A DNA stretch of 37,903 bases from Kushneria indalinina DSM 14324 (lineage in GTDB: Bacteria > Pseudomonadota > Gammaproteobacteria > Pseudomonadales > Halomonadaceae), in contig NZ_QRDJ01000013.1 of NCBI RefSeq assembly GCF_003385845.1, positions 1 through 37,903 on the forward strand, read 5' to 3'. The position numbers and the translations under genes were made by a program. Positions 30,283 through 37,903 of this stretch are shown piece by piece (the stretch's first letter is position 1; each line of letters opens with the position of its first letter). The notes under the pieces are model-generated. The model was not told where the DNA came from, did not search any database, and saw only the letters and a program-made list of their open reading frames with translations.

Positions 30283-31546
30283 TCCATATAGCAACATGAG
30301 TGATGACAAGGATCTGGCACCCATTGCTGATGAGCATGAAGAAGAGCGAGGAGAACCGGATACCAGTGCCCCCCGACGCAAAGGCCAGACCGGAAAAATC
30401 TTCGTGATCGTTGTTGTCATGGTTTTGGCAGCTCTTGCCGGGGTGGGCGGCATCCTCTATTTCATGGTTTCAACTACCAGCAGCAACAATACGGAAAACG
30501 TCCCCGATACCACTCTGGAGCGTGACAGCAACCAGCCCAGCTCCAATACAGATTTATCTCGAACGAAGGAGCGGCTTGAGCGTGAGCGTGCGCGTGAAGC
30601 TGCCAGGGCTCGTGATGCGGAAGCAGAGGCAGAGCGCCAAAAGCGAATGGCACAGCAGGCTCGTGAAAATGCAGACAGCGTGCTCAACAATAGCGAATCA
30701 AATGCGCCTCCCACAGGCCCTTATGCAGGTGGGCAAGGGGCAAATTCAGAATCTTCGCGTGGAGACGAGGAGATAACGCCTGCAGACCGAAAAATGCAGG
30801 GCGATGTCCTGGTGTCATCGGGGTCTTCATCGAGTCCTGCAGGGGCTCTGCAGGAGGCATCGAATTCAGATGGTTCATTGACGGGGGGCAGTAAATCCAG
30901 TGCCGGTTCAATCGGTGAGTCGTTAAAGGGTGAAACCTATGCCGCTGGCTCTGCAAAAGTCATGCAGAACATGGATATGTTGCTGCGGCGTGGCACCGTT
31001 ATTCCCTGCGTCATTCAGAATCGCGTGGTTTCTACGTATTCAGGATTGTCCTCTTGCCAGATCACTCAGGACGTCTATAGCGCCGATGGCAGAACACTGC
31101 TGATTGAAAGGGGCAGTATTGCTTACGGCGAGCAGAAAGTGTCTCTACACCAAGGCCAGGCTCGCTTGTTCATGACATGGAATGAGATTGATACAGCCGG
31201 TGGTGTCCGCGTCAAAATTGATTCCCTCGGCGTTGATCCCCTCGGAGCCAGCGGTGTTGATGCCTACGTTGACAAGCATTTTTGGGACCGATTCGGAGGC
31301 GCGATCATGCTCTCATTTATTGACGACGGCCTTGAAGCGCTTGCAAGTCGATTGGAGAAAAACCGCGACCAAGATATTTCATTCGACAGCTCTACAGACA
31401 ACGCCGAAAACATGGCCGAAATCGCCTTGAGAGATTCGATCAATATTCCGCCGACGGGATATGTCAATCAGGGCACGCTCATGAACATCCGTGTAGCTCG
31501 CGATGTTGATTTTTCCGATGTTTACCACGTTCGAGGACGCCGATAA
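30275..31546 (+). CDS. virB10: VirB10 energy-sensing core protein
   Basis: A 423-aa VirB10. Residues ~44-64 (IFVIVVVMVLAALAGVGGILYF) are the inner-membrane helix; ~90-140 is a charged coiled region (RTKERLERERAREAARARDAEAEAER); the TrbI-type C-terminal domain starts near residue 220 with MLLRRGTVIPCVIQNRVVST and includes RSGRA-like GRTLLIERGSIAYGEQK and the pore loop region near SGVDAYVDKHFWDRFGG. It spans both membranes and senses ATP use by VirB11 and VirD4. Confidence 0.92.
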   Translation: MSDPYSNMSDDKDLAPIADEHEEERGEPDTSAPRRKGQTGKIFVIVVVMVLAALAGVGGILYFMVSTTSSNNTENVPDTTLERDSNQPSSNTDLSRTKERLERERAREAARARDAEAEAERQKRMAQQARENADSVLNNSESNAPPTGPYAGGQGANSESSRGDEEITPADRKMQGDVLVSSGSSSSPAGALQEASNSDGSLTGGSKSSAGSIGESLKGETYAAGSAKVMQNMDMLLRRGTVIPCVIQNRVVSTYSGLSSCQITQDVYSADGRTLLIERGSIAYGEQKVSLHQGQARLFMTWNEIDTAGGVRVKIDSLGVDPLGASGVDAYVDKHFWDRFGGAIMLSFIDDGLEALASRLEKNRDQDISFDSSTDNAENMAEIALRDSINIPPTGYVNQGTLMNIRVARDVDFSDVYHVRGRR

Positions 31547-32565
31547 TGGATAAAAGCACATCATCCAAGAACATGCTCAAGTCTCTGGGCATTACACAGC
31601 TGCTGGAAACCGATGGCCTTACAGAAGTAGCCATCAATAAGCCGGGTGAAATATGGACCGAGGTCGATGGTCAATGGCAACGCCATGAGGCGCCAGCTAT
31701 TACGCACGATTCATTTCATCAGCTGGTCAATGCTCTCGCCGTATACAACGGTGGCTACGTCAACGCCAGTCAACCAATCGCCTCCGTCACGCTTCCTGAC
31801 GGAGAGCGAGGCTGGATCGTTATGCCGCCTGCCTGCGCGCCTTTCAACTGCTCCCTGACGATAAGAAAACCCTCGAAGAAGCGCTTCACGCTGGAAGACT
31901 ACCGCTCTACAGGGCGATTCTCTGCTGCTCGTGAAGTTGAGCCCCGGAATGACGACATTGAGCCATATCAGAAGAAGCTGAAGGCTGCTATCCAGGAGCG
32001 GGATATTGAAACGGTTTTTCGGATGGCCGCGGATTATCGACTGAACGTACTCATGGGCGGTGGTACTGGTTCAGGTAAAACGACCTCCATGAAAACGCTG
32101 GCCGACCTTTACCCGCACGACAAGCGTTATCTGACTCTTGAGGACTCTCTGGAGCTGGATCTGCCCAACCATCCAAACCATGTCCGCTTGCTCTATAGCG
32201 ATGTGCCGGGTGGCGTGACGTCCAAGAAACTGATCGAGTCATGCATGCGCATGAAGCCGGACCATATTTTTCTCACCGAGCTGAAAGGGGATGAAACCTG
32301 GTCTTATCTCACGTTGCTCAACACTGGCCACAACGGTTCCGTGACTTCCTCTCACTTCAATAACGCAGCATCGGGGCACTCGCGCATTGCCGATCTGGTC
32401 AGGCAGTCTCCGATCGGGCAGACGCTTGATCAGGATTTCATCCTGAGCACGGTGCGCAGAACGATTGATTTGGTCATTTTTTGGGACAGAACGCATCTGC
32501 AAGAGATTTATTACAATCCGGAAGGCCAGCTGCGACTGGCCAGAGGAGAGCCCTATGAAGGCTAA
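31546..32565 (+). CDS. virB11: VirB11 hexameric ATPase
   Basis: A 339-aa VirB11. The N-terminal domain ends near residue 150; Walker A GGGTGSGKTT is at ~169-178; the Asp box LTLEDSLELDL and the His box GHNGSVTSSHFN with the final SGHSRIADL follow. It switches the machine between pilus building and DNA transfer. The start overlaps the virB10 stop by one base (TAATG). Confidence 0.93.
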   Translation: MDKSTSSKNMLKSLGITQLLETDGLTEVAINKPGEIWTEVDGQWQRHEAPAITHDSFHQLVNALAVYNGGYVNASQPIASVTLPDGERGWIVMPPACAPFNCSLTIRKPSKKRFTLEDYRSTGRFSAAREVEPRNDDIEPYQKKLKAAIQERDIETVFRMAADYRLNVLMGGGTGSGKTTSMKTLADLYPHDKRYLTLEDSLELDLPNHPNHVRLLYSDVPGGVTSKKLIESCMRMKPDHIFLTELKGDETWSYLTLLNTGHNGSVTSSHFNNAASGHSRIADLVRQSPIGQTLDQDFILSTVRRTIDLVIFWDRTHLQEIYYNPEGQLRLARGEPYEG

Positions 32566-34315
32566 ACAGGTAATCCTTCTCGGGTTTGTATTCCTGCTGA
32601 TGTTCGCCTTGTGCGCGTTTCTCGGCCAGATCGGCGCGGGCCTTTTGCTGTTAAAGCTTTTTGATCTTCCTTTGTCGGATATAAGGCCCAATACATACAT
32701 GCAATATGTGATGTATTACGGATTTGATTCTTCGATCAAAAAACCTTTGGGGTTTGCTACTGCGATCGCAGCTGGATTACCTGCATTGGCAGCTCTTTTT
32801 GTTTTGATCGGAGTATTGCCCAGCAATGCCAAAAAAATGAAAGCTATTCACGGTGAAGCCAGATTCACAACCCTGTCCGAGTTAAAAAAGCACAAGCTTT
32901 TGCTTGATGCAGAGGGCGATAATAAAAGTAAGAGGGAATACCCGCCCGTTCTTTTGGGTAAATATAAAGGTAAGTTTATTGCCGATTATTCCCAATTATA
33001 CACCAGCGTTGCTGCTGCGCCCGGGGCAGGTAAAGGCGTCGGTTTCGTTATACCGAACCTTTTAATGTATCCACATAGCTGTGTGGTGATGGACCCCAAA
33101 AAGGAAAACTGGTCCATTACAGCCGGTTTTCGTAGCGCGATTTTAAAGCAGGATTGTTTTTTGTTTGCGCCTGATGCTGATGCGGCTTCCGGTTATTGCT
33201 CGCATCGATGGAATCCGCTTGATTATGTCAGTGAAGATGAAATCGAGCGGCTGGCCAGCGTAAAGCGGATAACGACCATCTTGATACAGGCGCCCGAAGG
33301 CGAAAATCAGTCGTTTTATCTTGGGGCTCAGGATCTCGTTAACGGTTTGATCATGTTCCTCGTCGAAACCGAATCGCTTGAGAGGAACTTCAAGGAAGTC
33401 CTTCGCTTGATGCGCCATGAAATGGGATTGGAAAATTGGATAAAAGCTGCAGTTAAACAGCATCGAAGCAACCTGTCAGACGACACGGTTGGCCTGCTGC
33501 TGGGGTATGCCAATAATGAAAATCCGAAAGGAAGAGACTCCATTAAAAGCATCACGCTATCGGCTTTAAGCGTTTTTGACACTAAAACCGTTGCAGAAGC
33601 AACCCGGTATAGTGATTTCAGGTTTGAGGATCTGCGTCGAAAACGTATATCAATATACGTTGGTGTTTCACCACCGAGCATTGGTGTTTACCAACGCCTT
33701 TTGAATCTGTTCTTTTCTCAGTGCATTGTTGTTAACACGCAAACTCTCCCCGAGAGTGCCACAAAAAAAGACCCGCTTCCTTATCAGTGCTTATTAATGC
33801 TTGATGAGTTCCCGGCTCTTGGTAAGGTTGATATAATAAGAACATCTTCTGGCTATACTCGCGGCTATAATATGAGATATGCACTCATATATCAGAACCG
33901 CTCTCAGTTGGAAGATAATGCGCTTTATGGAAGGGAAGGTGCGTCATCATTGTTGGAAACAATGCACAATGAACTTTTGCTAAGTACCGACAATCACCAA
34001 GACGCCAAAGATTATAGCGAACGTCTTGGCAACACTACTTTTATTGAGCACACGCGCTCAAATAGTAGCGGGAAATCTTCATCAGTAACTCGTGGTAAAC
34101 AGCACCATTCTCGAGCACTGATGTTGCCGCAAGAGATTATCAATATGCCGGATCAGGACGCCATTATTTTTAAAATGGGGCTGCATCCGATAAAAGCCGA
34201 AAAAATTTATTGGTATAAGGACAAGTTTTTTAAAGATCGAGGCAATCTGCCTTTGCCCAAAGTCCCGAAGCTCATAAAAAAACCGGAAAAGGAGCAACCC
34301 CATGCCACTGCTTAA
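32555..34315 (+). CDS. virD4: VirD4 coupling protein
   Basis: A 586-aa coupling protein that brings the relaxase-DNA complex to the channel. Two N-terminal helices (~8-38 and ~70-92) anchor it; Walker A is AAAPGAGKGVGFVIPNLL at ~151-168; VVMDPKKENW follows, and Walker B is LLMLDEFPALGKVDII near 412-427. The C-terminal block ends with MPDQDAIIFKMGLHPI. ATG 32555 follows AGAGGAG; the frame opens further upstream but only inside virB11. Confidence 0.92.
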   Translation: MKAKQVILLGFVFLLMFALCAFLGQIGAGLLLLKLFDLPLSDIRPNTYMQYVMYYGFDSSIKKPLGFATAIAAGLPALAALFVLIGVLPSNAKKMKAIHGEARFTTLSELKKHKLLLDAEGDNKSKREYPPVLLGKYKGKFIADYSQLYTSVAAAPGAGKGVGFVIPNLLMYPHSCVVMDPKKENWSITAGFRSAILKQDCFLFAPDADAASGYCSHRWNPLDYVSEDEIERLASVKRITTILIQAPEGENQSFYLGAQDLVNGLIMFLVETESLERNFKEVLRLMRHEMGLENWIKAAVKQHRSNLSDDTVGLLLGYANNENPKGRDSIKSITLSALSVFDTKTVAEATRYSDFRFEDLRRKRISIYVGVSPPSIGVYQRLLNLFFSQCIVVNTQTLPESATKKDPLPYQCLLMLDEFPALGKVDIIRTSSGYTRGYNMRYALIYQNRSQLEDNALYGREGASSLLETMHNELLLSTDNHQDAKDYSERLGNTTFIEHTRSNSSGKSSSVTRGKQHHSRALMLPQEIINMPDQDAIIFKMGLHPIKAEKIYWYKDKFFKDRGNLPLPKVPKLIKKPEKEQPHATA

Positions 34316-34628
34316 AAACAGAACAGTCAGGCTTTTTTCAGCTGCTGCAATGATGACGTGTCTGGGTACGGTATCGGCGCCCAGCCACGCCTCTGACCCA
34401 TGCGAAACCGTCCTGTGCCTGGCTGGCATGGCCATGGGGGCAGGGATGGCCAGCGAGTGTTCGAGCGCCGTCAGCGATTACTTCAGCATTGTCAAATTCA
34501 AGCATGGTCGTCCGAGCCTGAGCCGCACAGCGAAAGCGAGGGAAAGTTTTCTTGACGGCTGCGCCGGCGCCGATTCCGACACGCTTGAGCTGGTTAATAG
34601 TAGCTTTGGCCGCGTACTGAGCCTGTAA
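34302..34628 (+). CDS. TrbM/KikA-like exported protein
   Basis: A 108-aa protein with a signal peptide (LFSAAAMMTCLGTVSAPSHA, cleavage near residue 30) and the TrbM/KikA family block DPCETVLCLAGMAMGAG, then CSSAVSDYFSI and RESFLDGCAGAD. Four mature cysteines are placed to form disulphides in the periplasm. Family members accompany VirB systems and aid transfer; the mechanism is unknown. AAAAGGAG precedes ATG 34302, which overlaps the virD4 end by 14 bp. Confidence 0.82.
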   Translation: MPLLKNRTVRLFSAAAMMTCLGTVSAPSHASDPCETVLCLAGMAMGAGMASECSSAVSDYFSIVKFKHGRPSLSRTAKARESFLDGCAGADSDTLELVNSSFGRVLSL

Positions 34629-34640
34629 GGAGAGCAGTAA

Positions 34641-36728
34641 ATGCGTTTATTTATAGCCGAGAAGCCTTCTGTTGCGGCAGCCATTGCTACAGGCCTGGGC
34701 GGCGGAAAAAAACTCAAGGGATACTACCAATGTGGCGAGGATCGAGTAGCGTGGTGCTTTGGTCACATGCTTGAGCAGGCCATGCCTGATCATTACCTGC
34801 CCGATGACGTCCCATTGACGCCCAAGGGCAGCAAGATCTGGCGTGCTGAGGATCTGCCGATTGTTCCCAAAAGCTGGAAGCTTCTACCCAAGGAAGAAGC
34901 CGCTGAGCAGCTGGGAGTGATTTGCAATCTTCTCAGTGAAGCCGCCGTGATCGTGAATGCGGGCGATCCTGACCGGGAAGGGCAGCTTCTAATTGATGAG
35001 ATACTTGACGAGTATGAGTGCAATAAGCCTGTCAAACGATTTATTTCGGCATCGCTTGATGAAGTGACGGTCAAAAAGGCGCTTTCCAAGCTCGAGGACA
35101 ACAACGACTACCGGTCCATGGGGCACGCCGCGCTGGCACGCTCGCGCGCTGATTGGTTGGTCGGCCTGAACCTGACTCGTGCATACACGCTCGCCAATCG
35201 GGCTGCCGGCAATCAAAACCTGATGACCGTTGGCCGCGTACAGTCACCCACGCTGCGCCTTGTCGTCGAGCGGGATCAGACGATTGCCAATTTCAAGCCG
35301 ATTCCGTTCTTCAAGCCTTTTGCAGACATTGATACCAGCGAAGAGGGTGCCCCTGCATATCGCGCCTGGTGGATGCCTGAAGAAGACCAGACAGGCATGG
35401 ATGACAATGGACGACTTCTTGACGAAAGCGTTGCCAAAGCGCTCTCCGGGGGTTCTGAAGGTACAGTTGTAGAGCGCTCTGTCACGCCTCGCGAGCAGCG
35501 GCACCCGACCTGCTACAGCTTGGCGGATATCCAGTTTTCAGCATCCAAGATTTTCGGCTACGGTGCCGAGCAGACGCTGAAGATCTGCCAGTCGCTGTAC
35601 GAAACCCACAAGCTGGCCACATATCCGCGTGTCGATACGGGCTATCTGCCGGAGTCGCAGTTTCAGGAGGCTGCAACCGTGATGGAGGCTCTAAAAAAGG
35701 CCGCGCCGGTATACGCTCCTCTGGTGGCCACCTGCGATCTTTCGATCCGGTCAAAAACGTGGAACGACAAGAAGGTGTCGGCGCACCACGGCATCATCCC
35801 AACGCTCTCGTCGCGCTCAACGATCGATGACCTGAGCGACGAAGAGCGCAATGTGTACGATTTGATCGTGCGCCGCTATATCGCGCAGTTCCTGCCGCCC
35901 CATCGATATGAAGAAACCATCATCATCCATGATGTAGCAGGCAAGAAGTATCGCGCTCGCGGCCGTACCGTCGTTGACGCAGGCTGGCGCGCTGCGCTGG
36001 AAGCCGAGACAGCCAACCTCACCGAGAAAGCCGATGACGAGAGCGCCAGTCTGCCCGTCGTCGAGCAGGGGCAATCCGTTTCAGCAGCATGCGACTACAC
36101 CCGGTCAAAAACGACGCCGCCGGCGTACTTCACTGAAGGCACTCTGATCCGGGCCATGGAGCAGATGCACAAGCACATCGATGACCCTGAAATGCGAAAG
36201 CTTTTGAAGGCATCCGACGGACTTGGCACCTCTGCAACCCGCGGCAACATCCTTGCCGATCTACAAAGGCGCGGCTTTTTGGCCACTCAGAAGAAGAATC
36301 TTGTCAGCACTGATATAGGCCAGGCGCTGATCGCCGCACTTCCGTCCTCGATCACAGATCCTGTTCTGAGCGCCCGGGCAGAAGAAATGCTCAAGGCGAT
36401 AGAAGAGGGCACGTTGACCGTTGATGATTTTCTGGCCAGGCAAACGGATTTTGTGGCCCATCAGACAGCGACAGCTGCCAATGCCCAGATAGAGCGGGTG
36501 CCGGAAAAAACCTATACGTGCCCCAGCTGCGGCAATTTCGAGTTGATGCGCAAAAAGTCGAAAGACGGCAAGGGGCATTACTGGTTGTGCAAGGGCGTCT
36601 TTGAGCCTGAAGAGGCTAAAAAATGCAAAACCTTTCTGGATGACAAGAACGGCAAGCCTGTAAAGCCAGCCGCCAAAAAGAAAAGGGCGTCAAGTTCAAA
36701 TAAAGCCACAGGGAAAAAACGGGCATGA
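34641..36728 (+). CDS. topB: DNA topoisomerase III (TraE/TopB-like)
   Basis: A 695-aa type IA topoisomerase III. The Toprim domain starts MRLFIAEKPSVA, with DPDREGQLLIDEIL near residue 112-125; the active tyrosine is Y328 in LATYPRVDTGYLPE, the same number as in E. coli TopB. The C-terminus has a zinc-finger-like CPSCG...C...C element (~627-660) and a Lys-rich tail. Plasmid copies decatenate replicating or transferring DNA. It starts 12 bp after the TrbM-like gene, with AAGGAGAG before ATG 34641. Confidence 0.93.
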   Translation: MRLFIAEKPSVAAAIATGLGGGKKLKGYYQCGEDRVAWCFGHMLEQAMPDHYLPDDVPLTPKGSKIWRAEDLPIVPKSWKLLPKEEAAEQLGVICNLLSEAAVIVNAGDPDREGQLLIDEILDEYECNKPVKRFISASLDEVTVKKALSKLEDNNDYRSMGHAALARSRADWLVGLNLTRAYTLANRAAGNQNLMTVGRVQSPTLRLVVERDQTIANFKPIPFFKPFADIDTSEEGAPAYRAWWMPEEDQTGMDDNGRLLDESVAKALSGGSEGTVVERSVTPREQRHPTCYSLADIQFSASKIFGYGAEQTLKICQSLYETHKLATYPRVDTGYLPESQFQEAATVMEALKKAAPVYAPLVATCDLSIRSKTWNDKKVSAHHGIIPTLSSRSTIDDLSDEERNVYDLIVRRYIAQFLPPHRYEETIIIHDVAGKKYRARGRTVVDAGWRAALEAETANLTEKADDESASLPVVEQGQSVSAACDYTRSKTTPPAYFTEGTLIRAMEQMHKHIDDPEMRKLLKASDGLGTSATRGNILADLQRRGFLATQKKNLVSTDIGQALIAALPSSITDPVLSARAEEMLKAIEEGTLTVDDFLARQTDFVAHQTATAANAQIERVPEKTYTCPSCGNFELMRKKSKDGKGHYWLCKGVFEPEEAKKCKTFLDDKNGKPVKPAAKKKRASSSNKATGKKRA

Positions 36729-37075
36729 ATGGATCAGAGCAGAAAGAAAAATTTCTCGTGTCGGCGTTTTACGTTGCTCAGGACAGCCGAAAAAGATATG
36801 AGACCGGACTGGTCTCGGGGTTGTTTGGCGCGGAACCGAAAGAAAGAACAATTCACGATCCCAAGGCTCCCGATCTTGATGCGCTCGCGGAGCAGCTGCA
36901 GGAGCAATGCAATTATTATGATCAGCAAGGATATGATGTTTTTAACATTATGCCCCTCAATATAGGCAGCCACGAAAACCTTCTCAGCGAAAAGGGGCAG
37001 ACTGTAGGGCATGCTGGATATTCGGTCACTCGGGGAGTCATGGTTGTTGCAAAGCTCAAGGAGCCACGGAAGTGA
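36725..37075 (+). CDS. Hypothetical protein (116 aa)
   Basis: Not recognised. ATG 36725 overlaps the topoisomerase stop (ATGA), and its own stop overlaps the next gene (GTGA). The N-terminal half is basic and polar, the C-terminal half contains GYDVFNIMPLNIG and a final GYSVTRGVMVVAKLKE, suggesting a small mixed alpha-beta domain. No signal peptide. The coupling places it with the transfer genes. Confidence 0.6.
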   Translation: MNGSEQKEKFLVSAFYVAQDSRKRYETGLVSGLFGAEPKERTIHDPKAPDLDALAEQLQEQCNYYDQQGYDVFNIMPLNIGSHENLLSEKGQTVGHAGYSVTRGVMVVAKLKEPRK

Positions 37076-37548
37076 AAATAAAAAAACCAAAGACCCTTTT
37101 GGCCGGCGCTTGCGCCGGCCTTCTGCTGGCCACCATGGCTGCCGTCTCATCGAGCAAGTTCGGTGATGGCCACTGCGATGTCGAGATTGGCGGGTATGCT
37201 GCAAGCTTGGCTCTCGCCGCAACGCCAAATGCACGGCTCAATGGGCTTTCGAATCAGTCCGCTGACAAGATTGGTTCCGGGATGATCTTTATCTGGCCCG
37301 AAAGCACTTGGGCGCCGGTCTGGATGAAAGACACTGAAATAGACCTGTCTGTCGCGTTTTTCGACAGCGATCGACGGATAACAAGCATCCAGAAAATGGA
37401 TGCACACAGTGAACAGTTCCATTATCCGCCGTCTGAAGTATTGGGCATGATAGAAGTTCCGGCCGGCGATTTTGAAAGGAATGGTGTCGCGGTGGGCGAT
37501 CAGGTGGTATCTCAATGCATCATGAGCAAAGAGGCGAGAACACAATGA
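37072..37548 (+). CDS. Exported DUF192 protein
   Basis: A 158-aa protein with a signal peptide (LLAGACAGLLLATMAAVSS) and a DUF192 domain (~residues 55-150): ARLNGLSNQSADKIGSGMIFIW, WAPVWMKDTEIDLSVAFFDSDRRITSIQKM and EVPAGDFERNGVAVGDQV correspond to the family's GL...GMLF, FWMKNT...LDIIF and GxxxxxGIxxGD. The family function is unknown. GTG 37072 has AAGGAG ~8 nt upstream. It is the last intact gene of the T4SS operon in the window. Confidence 0.78.
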   Translation: MKIKKPKTLLAGACAGLLLATMAAVSSSKFGDGHCDVEIGGYAASLALAATPNARLNGLSNQSADKIGSGMIFIWPESTWAPVWMKDTEIDLSVAFFDSDRRITSIQKMDAHSEQFHYPPSEVLGMIEVPAGDFERNGVAVGDQVVSQCIMSKEARTQ

Positions 37549-37685
37549 CAACTATCCCCGATGAGAATGACAAGCATGAAATGGCCGGACGCATGTATCA
37601 GGCAGGTCGATACTGCTGGATCTCGCGCCCAGGGTGGCGCCGGCCACGGCAACGCCCTATCGCGCCCGGGCACTGGATCTGCTGA
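37545..37685 (+). pseudogene. Truncated gene fused to the 180-bp repeat
   Basis: ATG 37545 overlaps the preceding stop (ATGA) and starts with MTTIPDENDKHEMAGRMYQAGRY, which looks like a real N-terminus. From ~37607 the sequence is the 180-bp repeat and the frame stops at 37685 after 46 codons. The original gene is probably interrupted or replaced. Confidence 0.5.
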
Positions 37686-37903
37686 AGGAAGTAATGCGCC
37701 GGCACCGGAACGGTGGCCAGCGTCTCGAGCTCAATGCTGCTGGATCTCTCGCTCAGGGTGGCCACGGCCGCCGATCACGTTCCCTGCCCTGATGAACCGG
37801 GGTGCTTCCTCGCCGGCCGCCTGCGCCGGCAACGCCCGATCGCGCCCGGGCACTGGATCTGCTGAAGGAAGTAATGCGCCGGCACCGGAACGGTGGCCAG
37901 CAT
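37607..37903 (+). repeat. 180-bp repeat array, three copies to window end
   Basis: A short first unit (37607-37682) lacks ~60 bp between GGGTGGC and GCCGGC, a full unit (37683-37862) appears identical to 14127-14306, and a third starts at 37863 and is cut by the window end. In the short unit a frame DLAPRVAPATATPYRARALDL remains open, possibly the ancestral form. Confidence 0.9.

Noticed and set aside
1-37903. Window as a complete circular plasmid
   Set aside because: Joining the ends does not continue either repeat: copy A needs its missing left part and the 180-bp unit is cut, so sequence is missing.
1-37903. tRNA or rRNA genes
   Set aside because: I saw no cloverleaf-like or rRNA-like sequence on reading; none can be supported.

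Overview
The window reads as a large part of a self-transmissible plasmid from a gammaproteobacterium. A plasmid-borne MvaT-type silencer (family KKYKNP...RGGN...LKAW signature) points to a Pseudomonas- or Halomonas-like host; the genus is inference. No ribosomal, tRNA or core metabolic gene is present. Both window ends lie inside repeats that occur elsewhere in the window, so the ends look like assembly break points and more plasmid probably lies outside.

Layout. (1) 1-6000, minus strand: stability and defence-evasion genes (two tiny membrane proteins, a 599-aa ParB-like protein, a DUF4942 protein, two ArdB/KlcA antirestriction paralogues), separated by copies of a long GC-rich repeat. Each copy whose left end is visible carries the same near-consensus sigma70 promoter and an inverted-repeat operator aimed at the next gene. 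(2) 5973-8382, minus strand: a compact seven-gene operon of unknown role with a small P-loop ATPase, a zinc-ribbon protein and membrane proteins. (3) 8383-11345: AT-rich spacer, terminator, decayed 180-bp repeat, a G-rich heptamer array, a replication origin with five ~23-bp-spaced iterons, and a minus-strand resolvase-rep pair. (4) 11371-14129, plus strand: small orphan genes, mostly unknown, followed by two tandem 180-bp repeats. (5) 14551-19684, minus strand: mobilisation genes (MobC-like protein, relaxase with LPD7-like domain, LPD7-like paralogue) and an out-of-frame gene nested inside the relaxase. (6) 19690-20083: candidate oriT and two sets of four 11-bp phased repeats. (7) 20084-22275, plus: stbABC-like operon and the MvaT-like gene. 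(8) 22422-37548: an XRE regulator divergent from a full VirB1-VirB11/VirD4 type IV secretion operon that continues through a TrbM/KikA-like protein, topoisomerase III, an unknown protein and an exported DUF192 protein. A further gene starts in the operon but runs into the 180-bp repeat array at the window end.

How it works together: Rep, resolvase and iterons replicate the plasmid and may resolve multimers; Stb and ParB proteins stabilise it; MobC, relaxase and oriT make the transfer strand; VirD4 hands it to the VirB channel; ArdB/KlcA proteins protect incoming DNA from restriction; the MvaT-like protein may silence the AT-rich transfer genes. The less ordinary features are the promoter-bearing repeat family, the overprinted gene in the relaxase, the phased repeats before stbABC and the unknown seven-gene operon.
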